The translations under genes were made by a program, and so were the position numbers. Of a DNA stretch of 64,000 bases, positions 26,404 to 35,684 are shown in pieces (positions within the stretch are counted from its first letter, which is position 1; every line of letters begins with the position of its first letter). This stretch comes from Ardenticatenaceae bacterium (lineage in GTDB: Bacteria; Chloroflexota; Anaerolineae; Promineifilales; Promineifilaceae), in NCBI GenBank assembly GCA_020634315.1, contig JACKBV010000003.1, positions 233,181 to 297,180 of the forward strand, written 5' to 3'. Below the pieces are notes generated by a model, which made no database searches, was not told where the DNA came from, and saw only the letters and a program-made list of their open reading frames with translations.

Positions 26404-27978
26404 CTAGTTTTTTGAGCGGAATTCAATAGGTGAAAAGCCTGTGTTCTTTTTGAAAACGAAACTAAAGTAGTGGGGATCGTTGTAGCCTACCTGATACGCA
26501 ATTTCCGCGGATCGGAGTGCTGTCATCCGTAATAGTTCTCTTGCTTTGTTGATACGAAGCTCTGTCAGATATTCCTTAAATGTCTGACCTGCCTCCTGGC
26601 TGAAGATCACGCTAAAATGGCTAGCGCTGAGATTGACTTGTGATGCGACCTCATTGAGTGAAAGATCTGAATTTGTGTAATTGCATTCAAGGTATTGTTT
26701 TGCTTGATGAATGAGGTTGCGATATTGACTATTACAGCGGCTATCTCGGAAAGCCAATGCCCTGGCGAGGATCTTGTACACTTGTTCTCGTAACTGACCT
26801 TCTGACTTGATGTGGGTCATGACTGCTTCGATGGAATTTAGTTCCGGGATTATCTTGTCTATTTCGCCGCCCATATCATGTGCCAGGTTGGCGACGGATA
26901 GGATTAAATCTACAAAGATGTAATTTTTTATCAGATTCGATTTCAGTGCGGTCTCTCCTAAGGGTTGGAGATATGCATTGTAGAACAGGTCAAAATCTTC
27001 TTTGATTCCATACCGAAGGTAATTTTCAATAGCTGATTTATCTACTTTTAACCACTCATCGCACTCAATAAATTGAGGTGATTGGTTCTGCTGGGTTTCG
27101 CCCGAATCTGAAAGTGTGGCTAAGGCTTCAACATATGATTGACAGATGTCCACAATACGCTTTTTTGTGGCTCCAATTCCAATCATGAGTTGATACCTTG
27201 TTTTTTGGGTGACTTGCTGGATTTCTTCTAAGAGAATATCGCGTTCTTCTTCTAAATATTCCGGGGTGCTTCCTTTCATAATAATGATCGTCTCGCCCCA
27301 ATCTCTTTTCAGCAAAAATATGTCCGGATTCTTTTCGGCAAGCTCCACAATGACTTGCTGGAATTGTTGAAATTCATCGTAGTCGTATTTTTCCGTACGA
27401 TCTACAAGCTCCGCTTTTAGGATCATGACCAAGTAGTAGCGAGCACTTAGATCAATTCCTAAAATTTGCCCTTTTTCAATTGCTTCTACCGGAGAAACTG
27501 CGCCTATGACCAACTTAAACAGCAGCCTCTCGCGCAGGGTTGCGCGATTTTCTGCCGCTTGCGCTTGAAGGTTTTTTAGGTTGTTTTGCTCTAATTGTTC
27601 CTGGTCTAATTGAGTTTTGAGGGTCTGGAGGGCATTCTGTAGTTTGTTAACAGTGACGGGTTTCAGGAGATAGTCTGTTACCCCTAGATGAATAGCCCGT
27701 TGCGCGTATTCAAATTCATCATGCCCGCTAAGAATAATGATCTTTACCCAGGGCATGCGTTCTCGAACAATTTTGCTTAACTGCAAGCCATCCATAAATG
27801 GCATTTTGATGTCGGTGAGGAGGACATCGGGTTGAGTTGTGCGTAACAGTGGCAGCGCCATTTCTCCATCGGTTGCTTCTCCACAAAATACAAACCCGTT
27901 TGCTTGCCAGTCGATATTGTCTCTGATTCCCTCACGGGTGATGACTTCGTCTTCAACAAAAAAAACCTTGTATGACAT
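26404..27978 (-). CDS. AraC-type response regulator (YesN-like)
   Basis: About 524 residues. The N-terminal receiver domain has VEDEV, the phospho-acceptor region QPDVLLTDIKMPFMDG and the conserved Lys in DYLLKPV. A variable middle region of about 270 residues is followed by a C-terminal AraC double helix-turn-helix (NLSASHFSVIFSQEAGQTFKEYL and ... AYQVGYNDPHYFSFVFKKNTG). It probably activates the furanose transporter operon when its kinase detects the sugar. ATG 27978 with AAGGA 9 nt upstream is preferred over ATG 27987. Second gene after the LacI regulator. Confidence 0.9.
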   Translation of the reverse strand: MSYKVFFVEDEVITREGIRDNIDWQANGFVFCGEATDGEMALPLLRTTQPDVLLTDIKMPFMDGLQLSKIVRERMPWVKIIILSGHDEFEYAQRAIHLGVTDYLLKPVTVNKLQNALQTLKTQLDQEQLEQNNLKNLQAQAAENRATLRERLLFKLVIGAVSPVEAIEKGQILGIDLSARYYLVMILKAELVDRTEKYDYDEFQQFQQVIVELAEKNPDIFLLKRDWGETIIIMKGSTPEYLEEERDILLEEIQQVTQKTRYQLMIGIGATKKRIVDICQSYVEALATLSDSGETQQNQSPQFIECDEWLKVDKSAIENYLRYGIKEDFDLFYNAYLQPLGETALKSNLIKNYIFVDLILSVANLAHDMGGEIDKIIPELNSIEAVMTHIKSEGQLREQVYKILARALAFRDSRCNSQYRNLIHQAKQYLECNYTNSDLSLNEVASQVNLSASHFSVIFSQEAGQTFKEYLTELRINKARELLRMTALRSAEIAYQVGYNDPHYFSFVFKKNTGFSPIEFRSKN

Positions 27979-28036
27979 GTTTTTCATCCTTCGGTATCTT
28001 TGGAAGGTATCAAAAGAATTAACCGATAGCGCTTTC

Positions 28037-29083
28037 TCAGCTTTTCTGCCTTATAGAACTTTCTCGTGCAATCAATGTGGGCAGCAGCACAATTGATTGT
28101 GGGGCACCGATGTCTTTACCCTGCCAGCCCTGTTCAATAATTTGGATCATTTGTTGGACGGCTACACAGGCAAGCTCGTGTTGATTTTGTTGGATTGTGG
28201 TTAAGGCGGGGTAGAAACAGGCGGATTCGGGGATGTTGTCAAAGCCGACAATGGCAATTTCTGCTGGGATGCGGATCCCGCGCTTGTGCAGAACTTGCAA
28301 TGCACTTAGGGCCATTTGATCATTCGCCACAAAAATTGCATCTATTTCAGGGTATTGGGTAAGAAGTTTTGCCGCAGCTGGTATCCCGCTTGCCGACGAC
28401 CAGTCTCCTTCCACCCAATAGGCATCTTTTACGGGCATGTTGTGCCCGATTAAGAAGTCTTTCCAGGCAGACATTCGCTGGCGAGCTTCCCACCAATCTA
28501 GTGGCCCGGCGATATGCCCAATGTTGCGGCACCCTTGTTCGAATAAATGGGCCATTGCCAATTGAGCGCCGTAATAGTTGTCAATGAGTACGGTTGTTTG
28601 GGTTTTGTTTGGCTCCGTTGTGAGAAAAACAGTTGGCGTCTCTAGTGGCAGAGAAGAATTTTCCAACCATTTATGATTTTCGCCTATCTCGGCTACTGCC
28701 CAAATGATGCCATCTACATGACGGGAAAGGAGTTTCTGAAATATGGGTGTTGGATTGGCGACTTGAGAATCTGATAGTTCTTTCAGGAGGATGGCGTAAC
28801 CTGCCTCTTCCGCGGCGCGGGTGATCCCGTTTAGGATACGAGATGGCCCGATGTGTTCGAGTCCGGCCGTTACGACGCCTAATGTGTAGCTTTTCTGCTG
28901 AATGAGACTGCGGGCGATGGCGCTGGGTTGATATTCTAATTCTTCGATGATTCGTTTGATCCGCATGCGTGTTGTCAGGGAAACGTCCGGGCGGTCGTTT
29001 AACACGCGGGAGACGGTCATCGTGGAGACACCGGCTACGGCGGCCACTTCTTTTATCGTGGTTCTAGTGGGTTTAGGATTCAT
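28037..29083 (-). CDS. LacI family transcriptional regulator
   Basis: About 348 residues. The N-terminal helix-turn-helix reads TIKEVAAVAGVSTMTVSRVLNDRPDVS with the hinge YQPSAIARSLIQQKS. The rest is the sugar-binding core (GVVTAGLEHIGPSRILNGI ... DAIFVANDQMALSALQVL ... IVGFDNIPESACFYPALTTIQQ). The ATG at 29083 is used; the frame runs on to 29110 through an operator palindrome that starts 2 bp before the ATG, so autorepression is likely. A matching palindrome lies before the ytfQ operon. It is the first gene of the sensor operon. Confidence 0.9.
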   Translation of the reverse strand: MNPKPTRTTIKEVAAVAGVSTMTVSRVLNDRPDVSLTTRMRIKRIIEELEYQPSAIARSLIQQKSYTLGVVTAGLEHIGPSRILNGITRAAEEAGYAILLKELSDSQVANPTPIFQKLLSRHVDGIIWAVAEIGENHKWLENSSLPLETPTVFLTTEPNKTQTTVLIDNYYGAQLAMAHLFEQGCRNIGHIAGPLDWWEARQRMSAWKDFLIGHNMPVKDAYWVEGDWSSASGIPAAAKLLTQYPEIDAIFVANDQMALSALQVLHKRGIRIPAEIAIVGFDNIPESACFYPALTTIQQNQHELACVAVQQMIQIIEQGWQGKDIGAPQSIVLLPTLIARESSIRQKS

Positions 29084-29084
29084 C

Positions 29085-29108
29085 GTTATCGTTACCGTTA
29101 ACGATAAC
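29085..29108. promoter_or_regulatory. LacI-type autoregulatory operator
   Basis: A 24-bp near-perfect palindrome with arms GTTATCGTTA and TAACGATAAC around a 4-bp centre lies directly before the LacI-family start codon. It shares GTTATCG/CGATAAC half sites with the palindrome at 23635-23648. Confidence 0.7.
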
Positions 29109-29235
29109 ACATTAACAAAAAATTAAAGTATCGTCAAGATAGTGGAAATGGTATTGAGGGGATTTGTGAGCGTGTTTGGTGTTTTGTGTTTATGGGGGAA
29201 ACGGCCGTTTCAATTAAGCCCCATTCCTAAATGAA

Positions 29236-30834
29236 CTATTTGTGGTTGGTCGTGATGGGCAAGGTAAACCAAAACACAGAGCCACCGCCCACTTGCGATT
29301 CTATGCCAACTTGCCCGGCATGCCCGGTAATAATCGCTTTGACAACCCAAAGCCCCAGCCCCACGCCATGTTGTGCCGCATGAGGCGTGTCAAAGCGGAT
29401 GAAGCGGTGGAACAATTGCCCTTGTATTGTTGGTGAAATACCCGGCCCCTGGTCGGCGACGGCCACCTTAATTTGCCCATTTTCTGCTGGACTGACGGTG
29501 ATTTTTATCGTCTCGGCCATCGGGCCATACTTGCTGGCATTTGCCAGCAGGTTAACGAACACTTGTGTCAGGCGCGATGGATCGCCTTGAACCAGCGGCA
29601 AAGGGGATGGATAGCTGACGACGAGTTTTTGCTGCCGCCGGTCGAGCAGCGGCTGCATGATGCGTATGGCGTCGTCGATCACGTCGTTTAATTCAGTTGG
29701 CTCCGGGTGAATGACGAAATGACCCGCTTCAATGCTGATGCTTTCCAGCAAATTATCGATCAATGTCTGTAAGCCGATGACGCTCATGTGGATCGCATGA
29801 AGCAGGGAATTGATTTCCGCACGAGATAAATTCGCCGCTTCGGTGTCCAGATATTCAACAGAAGCGCGTAGTGCGGAGAGGGGGGTGCGAAACTCATGGG
29901 TAATGTTTGCCAGGAAGTGGGCGCGCAGGTGCTGCACGGCCTCTTTTTTGACGGCGTTGCGCAGGAGTATGGAGGCGATGGAACCGGCGGCGGCCACAAA
30001 CAAGGTGCTGCCGATTAAGGTTAGTAGGACGCGCCGCTGCGCCGTTATGAGCGCCGTTACTGGTAGGGCGACCTCAATGAAAACGGCCGTATCACTGTTA
30101 AGCGGATACAAAGGAAAACGGGTCGTGTAATAATAGCGCCCAGCCACTGTTATGATGTCCGTTGTCGCCGTTTGTTTAACCTGTGCCCGGTCTGCATCAG
30201 GCAAGCTGCTGGAGAGGAAACGGCCGTTTAGCAAAATACTCTGTTCCAACCCCGTTTCCGCCGCCAACTGTTCTTCAAACGCATCATCCAAAATGGCACC
30301 AATGGTGACACTCCCCAACAAACCGCCTGAATGACTGTCCAAAACAAGTTGGCTGCTCAACAGCGCCACTTGTGGTGATTCTCCTGTTGTCAGGCACAAA
30401 GCAGCCGTTTGTAGGGTTAATGAAGGTGTGCAGGAAATGGCCGGGTCCCCGTTTGTGAAAGCCTCGCCCGCAGTATCATAGACAATGAGAATGTCTGTTT
30501 CCGCTTCGGTTTGATACGGCCGTAAATACGCCAACAATTCCGCACGATCCTGCTCACGCAGCAGCCGTTGCAACGTCGGACGCTGCGCCGTCAACGCAGC
30601 CAGATTATCCAGGCGAGCCTTTTCCGCATTCAAAAGAGCGGTAACGACATGTTCCCCCTCCGCAACACGCGCCCAGGCCTGCTGTTTCAATTCGTGGCTG
30701 ATTACCCAATAAGCCAACACCCCAAAAGCCAGCGTTGTCACCAGCATAATGGCTACAAACGTGACGATGATCCGTGACGATAAACGCTGCCCAATCGTTT
30801 GCTTGTTCTGTTGCACGGTTACAACCTGTCCCAC
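29236..30834 (-). CDS. phoR: PhoR-like sensor histidine kinase
   Basis: 532 residues. The first helix (IIVTFVAIMLVTTLAFGVLAYWVI) and a second near residue 275 flank an extracellular sensor domain of about 220 residues. The kinase core follows: HisKA box FLANITHEFRTPLSALRASVEYLD, then HATPase_c with N box VNLLANASKYG and G boxes VADQGPGIS and GVGLGLWVVKAI. The GTG at 30834 overlaps the response-regulator stop by 16 bp; GTG 30816 is an alternative without overlap. Place in the pst operon indicates phosphate-starvation sensing. No phoU gene is visible in the operon. Confidence 0.85.
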   Translation of the reverse strand: MGQVVTVQQNKQTIGQRLSSRIIVTFVAIMLVTTLAFGVLAYWVISHELKQQAWARVAEGEHVVTALLNAEKARLDNLAALTAQRPTLQRLLREQDRAELLAYLRPYQTEAETDILIVYDTAGEAFTNGDPAISCTPSLTLQTAALCLTTGESPQVALLSSQLVLDSHSGGLLGSVTIGAILDDAFEEQLAAETGLEQSILLNGRFLSSSLPDADRAQVKQTATTDIITVAGRYYYTTRFPLYPLNSDTAVFIEVALPVTALITAQRRVLLTLIGSTLFVAAAGSIASILLRNAVKKEAVQHLRAHFLANITHEFRTPLSALRASVEYLDTEAANLSRAEINSLLHAIHMSVIGLQTLIDNLLESISIEAGHFVIHPEPTELNDVIDDAIRIMQPLLDRRQQKLVVSYPSPLPLVQGDPSRLTQVFVNLLANASKYGPMAETIKITVSPAENGQIKVAVADQGPGISPTIQGQLFHRFIRFDTPHAAQHGVGLGLWVVKAIITGHAGQVGIESQVGGGSVFWFTLPITTNHK

Positions 30835-31502
30835 ACAAAGGAATAACCAACGCCAGGCACCGTCTCCAGATATTGCGGCTGTGTTGGGTCTCGCTCCACT
30901 TTATGCCGCAGCCGGTAAACCAACTGTTTCAACATGCTGCGATCCCCTCCTGACACACCCCACACATACTCAATAAGCCGCTCTGTGGTTAAAACCTGGC
31001 CGCAATTGCTCATCAAAATTTCCAACAAACGGGCCTCAAGTCGGGTCAACGTCGTTAGCACTTTTTCGCCCCGGCGCAATTCCAAACGAGACATCTCCAA
31101 AACCAGATCACCGGCCACAATGGGATCGGGTGTGCTGGGCGGTGTGCTGGAGCGGCGCAAAACAGCCTCCACACGTGCCACCACTTGTCGCGGACTAAAC
31201 GGTTTAACCACATAATCATCTGCCCCCAGCGTCAACCCCTGCACCACATCATCATCTTCATTGCGCACGGTCAGCATGACAATCGGCGTGTCATCCTCTG
31301 CGCGAATGCGACGGCAAACGGCAAACCCATCCAGTTTGGGCAAATTCAAATCTAAAATGATGACATCGGGCGCTTCAGCACGCCAGCGCTCTAAAGCGGC
31401 CTGACCATCATGGGCCAGAATCGTTTCAAAACCGGCCCGGCCTAAAGTGAAAGCAATGACATCAGCCAGCGCCAGATCATCGTCTACGATAAGCGCTTTC
31501 AT
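30819..31502 (-). CDS. phoB: PhoB-like response regulator (OmpR/PhoB family)
   Basis: 227 residues. Receiver domain with IVDDDLALADV, phospho-Asp in PDVIILDLNLP, and LTVRN..DYVVKPF. C-terminal winged helix with LTRLEARLLEILMSNCGQVLTTERLIEYVWG and the RLRHKVERDPTQPQYLETVPGVGY wing, standard for PhoB/OmpR. The Shine-Dalgarno GAGGAG lies within the sequence that also flanks a palindromic repeat at 31523-31549. With its kinase partner, it should activate the pst genes when phosphate is scarce. Confidence 0.9.
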   Translation of the reverse strand: MKALIVDDDLALADVIAFTLGRAGFETILAHDGQAALERWRAEAPDVIILDLNLPKLDGFAVCRRIRAEDDTPIVMLTVRNEDDDVVQGLTLGADDYVVKPFSPRQVVARVEAVLRRSSTPPSTPDPIVAGDLVLEMSRLELRRGEKVLTTLTRLEARLLEILMSNCGQVLTTERLIEYVWGVSGGDRSMLKQLVYRLRHKVERDPTQPQYLETVPGVGYSFVWDRL

Positions 31503-31522
31503 CTTTTGTCTCCTCGTATAAA

Positions 31523-31549
31523 GTAGGTCGGATTGCCAATCCGACCTAC
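31523..31549. repeat. Dispersed palindromic repeat, module B
   Basis: Perfect 13-bp inverted repeat with arms GTAGGTCGGATTG and CAATCCGACCTAC and a 1-nt centre. Near-identical copies lie at 35439-35461, 35463-35485 (imperfect) and 37864-37890. It sits between pstB and phoB-like genes, followed by CCTCCCGGAGG (31562-31572), a half of module A. Confidence 0.85.
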
Positions 31550-31580
31550 GATTGAAAACAGCCTCCCGGAGGATAGGAGA

Positions 31581-32345
31581 TCAACCAATGTCGCCAGCCA
31601 GATACGCACGAGTGCGTTCGTCGCGAGGGGCGCTGAATAGCTGGGCCGCCGGGCCAGCTTCAACCAGTTCACCCATCCACATAAAAATGAGGGTGTCCGC
31701 CAGGCGATGCGCCTGCCGCAGCATGTGCGTGACAACGACAATGGTCGTCCCTTGTTTGAGCGATTGCAGCTGTGCTTCCACGCATTGGGCGGAAATGGGA
31801 TCGAGGGCCGAAGTAGCCTCGTCACAAAGCAGCACTTCTGGTTTGACAGCCAGGGCGCGTGCCAGGCAAAGGCGCTGCTGCTGACCGGTGGAAAGGCTGG
31901 CGGCCGGTGTGCGCAGTCGATCTTTGACTTCTTCCCATAAACCGGCGGCTTGCAAATTGCGTTCGACGATGGCGTCCAGGTTACGGCCGTTTCGTTGACC
32001 GTGAATGCGTGGCCCATACGCCACATTTTCATAAATCGACATCGGCAAAGGAAACGGTTTGGGAGCCAACAGCCCAACCCGTGCCCGTAGTTCCGTCACA
32101 TCAATGCCGGGGTTGTAAATGTCAACCCCATCTACCAAAACTTGCCCGCGTACGCGTACGCGTGGCGTCTCCTCCAACAATCGGTTGAGGCAGCGCAGCA
32201 AGGTTGTCTTGCCACAACCCGATGGCCCAATAATGGCGGTAATGCCCTGGGCCGGGATATTGACGCTGATATTTTTCAGCGAATGGGTATCGCCATACCA
32301 GACGTTCAGGTCTTGAAGTTGAATGTAAGATTGCTGCATGGTCAT
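31581..32345 (-). CDS. pstB: Phosphate ABC transporter ATP-binding protein PstB
   Basis: 254 residues. Walker A is GPSGCGKTT, the signature motif LSTGQQQRLCLARALA and Walker B LLCDEATSALDP, with switch His in VVVTHML. The insertion NPGIDVTELRARVGLLAPKPFPLPMSIYENVAYGPR is typical of PstB. GAGGATTA before ATG 32345 supports that start. It follows pstS, pstC and pstA on the same strand and precedes the PhoB/PhoR-like pair. Confidence 0.95.
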   Translation of the reverse strand: MTMQQSYIQLQDLNVWYGDTHSLKNISVNIPAQGITAIIGPSGCGKTTLLRCLNRLLEETPRVRVRGQVLVDGVDIYNPGIDVTELRARVGLLAPKPFPLPMSIYENVAYGPRIHGQRNGRNLDAIVERNLQAAGLWEEVKDRLRTPAASLSTGQQQRLCLARALAVKPEVLLCDEATSALDPISAQCVEAQLQSLKQGTTIVVVTHMLRQAHRLADTLIFMWMGELVEAGPAAQLFSAPRDERTRAYLAGDIG

Positions 32346-32438
32346 TAATCCTCTAAAAACAGTTGCGCATTTCCCTGATGATCTCCGGGAGATTGGCCTT
32401 CACTTGTGGTGCGTCGCTCTCGTGAAGCCTCCTATCCC

Positions 32439-33287
32439 TTACCGAACTACATGCCGCGTAAAACGGCGGCCAACCTGCCGCGAAATGAGGCTGAGAGCCA
32501 GCACGATGATGGTTAAGACTAGCGCGGCGGTGTAGGCGCGTTCTTGTACGGCCGGAAAGGGTGTGCCTAGCTGGAAAAAGACGGCCAGCGGGAGGGATGC
32601 GGCGGGATCGAGTAGGGAGCCGGGCAGCCGGTCGGTGTAACCGGCGGTGAAGAGGACAGAAGCGGCGTCCCCAATGCCGCGCCCAAAGGCCAGCAGTACG
32701 GCCGTTAACAACCCTGGAAACGCCTGTCTGACGGCTACTTTAACGGCCGTTTCCAGGCGCGTCGCCCCCAGTGCCGAGGAAGATTCCAGCAAAGCTGGCG
32801 GCACCATACACAACGCCTCATCCATGCCGCGCACCATAATCGGCAGTTCCAGCAAAGCCAGGGCGATGATGCCACCAAGCAGCGAGGCACGCATCCCCAA
32901 CCAGAGCATGATGGCAAAGCCCAACACGCCATAGACAATGCTGGGGATTCCCCATAAGACATCCAGCGCCAGCCGGGCCACTTCAGCCTGGCGGGTTTGG
33001 TTGGCATACAGGCGCAGGTAAATGGCAATGGGCAAACTGAACAACAGCGATAGCAGCGTCGCTCCGCCTGCCAGATAAAGCGATCCCACAATCGCATTGA
33101 GAATGCCGCCCTCTTTGCCCAAGTAATAGCCGCCCTGTGGCAGTTGTGTCAGCATGGCTAAATTCAAGGAAGGCAAACCGCGCCAAAGAATTGTCAACAA
33201 AATCAACAGCAAACTGCCCAAAACAACGGCCGTTGACAGCAGCATCAACACTTTGAAAAATCCCTCTTCCAATCTACGTCGGCTCAT
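32439..33287 (-). CDS. pstA: Phosphate ABC transporter permease PstA
   Basis: 282 residues with six predicted membrane helices. The family pattern is LLFSLPIAIYLRLYANQ ... LDVLWGIPSIVYGVLGFAIM, followed by the EAA-like loop MDEALCMVPPALLESSSALGATR. An 8-bp gap separates it from pstC, and GGTGACGG precedes the ATG. Forms the phosphate pore with PstC. Confidence 0.93.
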   Translation of the reverse strand: MSRRRLEEGFFKVLMLLSTAVVLGSLLLILLTILWRGLPSLNLAMLTQLPQGGYYLGKEGGILNAIVGSLYLAGGATLLSLLFSLPIAIYLRLYANQTRQAEVARLALDVLWGIPSIVYGVLGFAIMLWLGMRASLLGGIIALALLELPIMVRGMDEALCMVPPALLESSSALGATRLETAVKVAVRQAFPGLLTAVLLAFGRGIGDAASVLFTAGYTDRLPGSLLDPAASLPLAVFFQLGTPFPAVQERAYTAALVLTIIVLALSLISRQVGRRFTRHVVR

Positions 33288-33294
33288 CCGTCAC

Positions 33295-34302
33295 CTATCC
33301 TTGCCGGGCGATCCGGCTCAATACCAGGCGAGAAATCACGTTAAAGAGCAGCACAACCAGCATCAGCACCAGCGCGGCGCACAATAAGGCTGCATCGTAC
33401 AGCGGAATCGACATCATTTCGCCGTAATTGTTGGCAATGAGCGCCGTCAGGGGGTAGGCGGCATCGAAGATAGAATGCGGCACCTGAGCCACATTGCCCA
33501 CAACCATGAGCACGGCCATTGTTTCGCCAAAGGCACGCGAAAAGCCAAGCACGATGGCGGCGACAACGCCGGGCAATGCCCGCCGCAATACGACAAGATG
33601 GGTTGTTTGCCACCGTGTTGCGCCCAATGACCAGGACGCCTCGCGCAGCCCCTGCGGAACGGCGCACAGCACTTCCCCCGTGACGGCGATGATGACGGGG
33701 AATGTCATCACTGCCAAAACGATGCCCCCGGCCAAAACGCCATATCCGGTGGGGTTGTCACTTTGCATAAAGGGGATGAACCCCAAATAGCGGGTCAAAA
33801 ACGGAGCGGCAACTGTGCCCACGAAGGGCACAACGGTCAACATGCCCCATACCCCATACACAACCGACGGGATGCCAGCCAGTAAGTCGATGAAGGGCAT
33901 GACCAGGTTGCGAACGCGGGTTGAGGCGTATTCGGTGAGGTAAACGGCCGTTAACAGCGACGGCGGCACGGCAATGAGCATGGCAACGGCCGTTACCCAC
34001 AACGTCCCCATGATAAACGGCAAAAAGCCAAAAGCCCCTTGCAGCGGATGCCAAACCGAAGACGTGAGCAGCTCACGCAGCGATTGGTCGGCTAAAATTG
34101 GCCGGGCACGTTCATACAATGCCAGGGCAATCAGCGGCACGAGCAAAGTCACCAGCGCCACTAACAACGCCATCGAGCGCCGCGCCCAGCGATCACGCCC
34201 ATGCCGATTCGGCCAAAGACGCAGTTGGCGCCGGGCGACACCCCGCCTACGGTCATGGGCGGGGATTGATTTATCCGTACTTCCGAACGTTTCCGTCTTC
34301 AT
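33295..34302 (-). CDS. pstC: Phosphate ABC transporter permease PstC
   Basis: 335 residues. An N-terminal basic segment (RRRGVARRQLRLWPNRHGR) precedes six membrane helices. Family features are VYLTEYASTRVRNLVMPFIDLLAGIPSVVYGVWG and the loop EVLCAVPQGLREASWSLGATRWQT. AGAGGAATCGT before the ATG fits. Longer at the N-terminus than many PstC proteins, with a positive charge patch that should stay inside. Second gene of the pst operon. Confidence 0.93.
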   Translation of the reverse strand: MKTETFGSTDKSIPAHDRRRGVARRQLRLWPNRHGRDRWARRSMALLVALVTLLVPLIALALYERARPILADQSLRELLTSSVWHPLQGAFGFLPFIMGTLWVTAVAMLIAVPPSLLTAVYLTEYASTRVRNLVMPFIDLLAGIPSVVYGVWGMLTVVPFVGTVAAPFLTRYLGFIPFMQSDNPTGYGVLAGGIVLAVMTFPVIIAVTGEVLCAVPQGLREASWSLGATRWQTTHLVVLRRALPGVVAAIVLGFSRAFGETMAVLMVVGNVAQVPHSIFDAAYPLTALIANNYGEMMSIPLYDAALLCAALVLMLVVLLFNVISRLVLSRIARQG

Positions 34303-34349
34303 ACGATTCCTCTACCGGTGGGCAAAAACGCCCACCGGTTTATGCACAG

Positions 34350-35312
34350 CTAATCCAGTTTTTGCAATTCGGCCGTTACGCGTTCAGCCGACAGAGCTAC
34401 ATAGCCGGATTCTTCCAGATAAGCTTGCCCATCGTTGAGAATCCAGGTTAAAAAGGCTTGCACCAACCCTGTGGGCTGCCCATTGGTAACCAGGTTAAGT
34501 TCACGGGCTGGTGGCGAGGGATAAGTGCCATCCAGCACAGCTTGAATCGCTTGCTCTTTGCTGTCATACAGCTCTGCGGCGTCGGCACGGCCGTTTTCAT
34601 TGACATCCAACGGTGGCACCCATGCCCCAGCTACCGGCAAGCCCGAATCCATATCAAACGCATAATTCAAATTGTTATAGCCAATTCCCAGCGGGTCTTT
34701 GATAACGGCATCCAGCAGCCCAGGGTCGCCATAGACACCGACACCCAGCAAATCTTCCTGCTTTTTGCCCAGATATTCAGCCCAGGTCGCCGGTGCGCCT
34801 GCCGCATCGGAACGGGTGTAAACGTGGATGGGATCGGTTACATCTGGCTGTCCGACGACCTGTCCCCAGGTGGTCACTTCGCCGGTGATGAAAATACCGA
34901 CGAGCGTTTCGCGACTGATGCCCTGCTGGCGCAGCGCCTCCGCCACCGGATTTTGCGCATTCAGGGTCAAAAAGACAGCATCTTTGGTCACCGATACCCA
35001 AAATGCGCCATTTGCTTCCTCTTCTGGGTAAATGGCCCGCGACACCATGCCAATGTCTACGGCATTGGAAAGCGCATCAGCCATTCCTTTGCCCGCGCCA
35101 CCGGCAGAAATATTGAATTCGACATCGGGGTAAATCGCCTGGAATTCTTCGCTCCAGCGTACCATCATCGGGTAAAGCGCCCACGCGCCCGATACGGTGA
35201 TGGTTCCTTGCATTTCGTTGGTTTGGGTAACGGCCGTATCCGATCCGCAGCCAGTCAACAACAAACCAAGCAACAAACATACAAAACCTATTCGCCAGCC
35301 GTATATCTTCAT
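34350..35312 (-). CDS. pstS: Phosphate-binding lipoprotein PstS
   Basis: 320 residues. Signal peptide with lipobox LTGC, then a PBP-like-II fold: the phosphate-loop region ITVSGAWALYPMMVRW, the ISAGGAGKGMADAL loop and SRAIYPEE are the usual PstS ligand segments. First gene of the operon pstSCAB-phoBR, with 47 bp to pstC. AAGGAG is found 10 nt upstream of the ATG, overlapping the start of a repeat-rich region. Confidence 0.9.
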   Translation of the reverse strand: MKIYGWRIGFVCLLLGLLLTGCGSDTAVTQTNEMQGTITVSGAWALYPMMVRWSEEFQAIYPDVEFNISAGGAGKGMADALSNAVDIGMVSRAIYPEEEANGAFWVSVTKDAVFLTLNAQNPVAEALRQQGISRETLVGIFITGEVTTWGQVVGQPDVTDPIHVYTRSDAAGAPATWAEYLGKKQEDLLGVGVYGDPGLLDAVIKDPLGIGYNNLNYAFDMDSGLPVAGAWVPPLDVNENGRADAAELYDSKEQAIQAVLDGTYPSPPARELNLVTNGQPTGLVQAFLTWILNDGQAYLEESGYVALSAERVTAELQKLD

Positions 35313-35337
35313 AAAGCTTACTCCTTCAGGAAAAAAG

Positions 35338-35530
35338 CCTCCCGGAGGTTCGTCTCATGTGACGAGCCTTTCATTGCTAACCTCCGGGAGGTTGGTTTTC
35401 ATTCATGGTGGTCGGCCGCCGCCGGTGAAATCTCCCCTGTAAGTCGGATTGCCAATCCGACTATCGGATTAACAATCCGACCTACGGGTTTCATTCATGG
35501 TGGTGCGTCCCACGCCTGTTGTCTCCTTAA
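35338..35530. repeat. Cluster of dispersed palindromic repeats (modules A, B and C)
   Basis: Module A: CCTCCCGGAGGTT (35338-35350) and its complement (35379-35391). Module C: TTTTCATTCATGGTGGT at about 35397-35413 and again at about 35489-35505. Module B: two TCGGATT..AATCCGA hairpins at 35439-35461 and 35463-35485. The same modules recur near 31.5, 37.8, 39.3 and 45.6 kb, always between genes. I read them as a REP/ERIC-like non-coding family; no transposase is present. Confidence 0.8.
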
Positions 35531-35684
35531 AACAAGGGAGGATGTCTCCCAATGCCTGCACTGTAACAAGGGGAAGTAACAAAGCTCGTGATACGGCCGT
35601 GACAAAGTTGTGATAAACATTTACCGGGGACTGGCTGCCCCGCAATTTAGAGAGAAATCAAAGAAAGTGCTATTTCATGTCCGC

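Noticed and set aside
28020..28036. Possible third LacI site (AAAGCGCT) near the regulator gene
   Set aside because: It does not match the other operator half sites closely.
31499..32077. 192-residue minus-strand ORF overlapping pstB
   Set aside because: It is a shadow frame of PstB without any domain.
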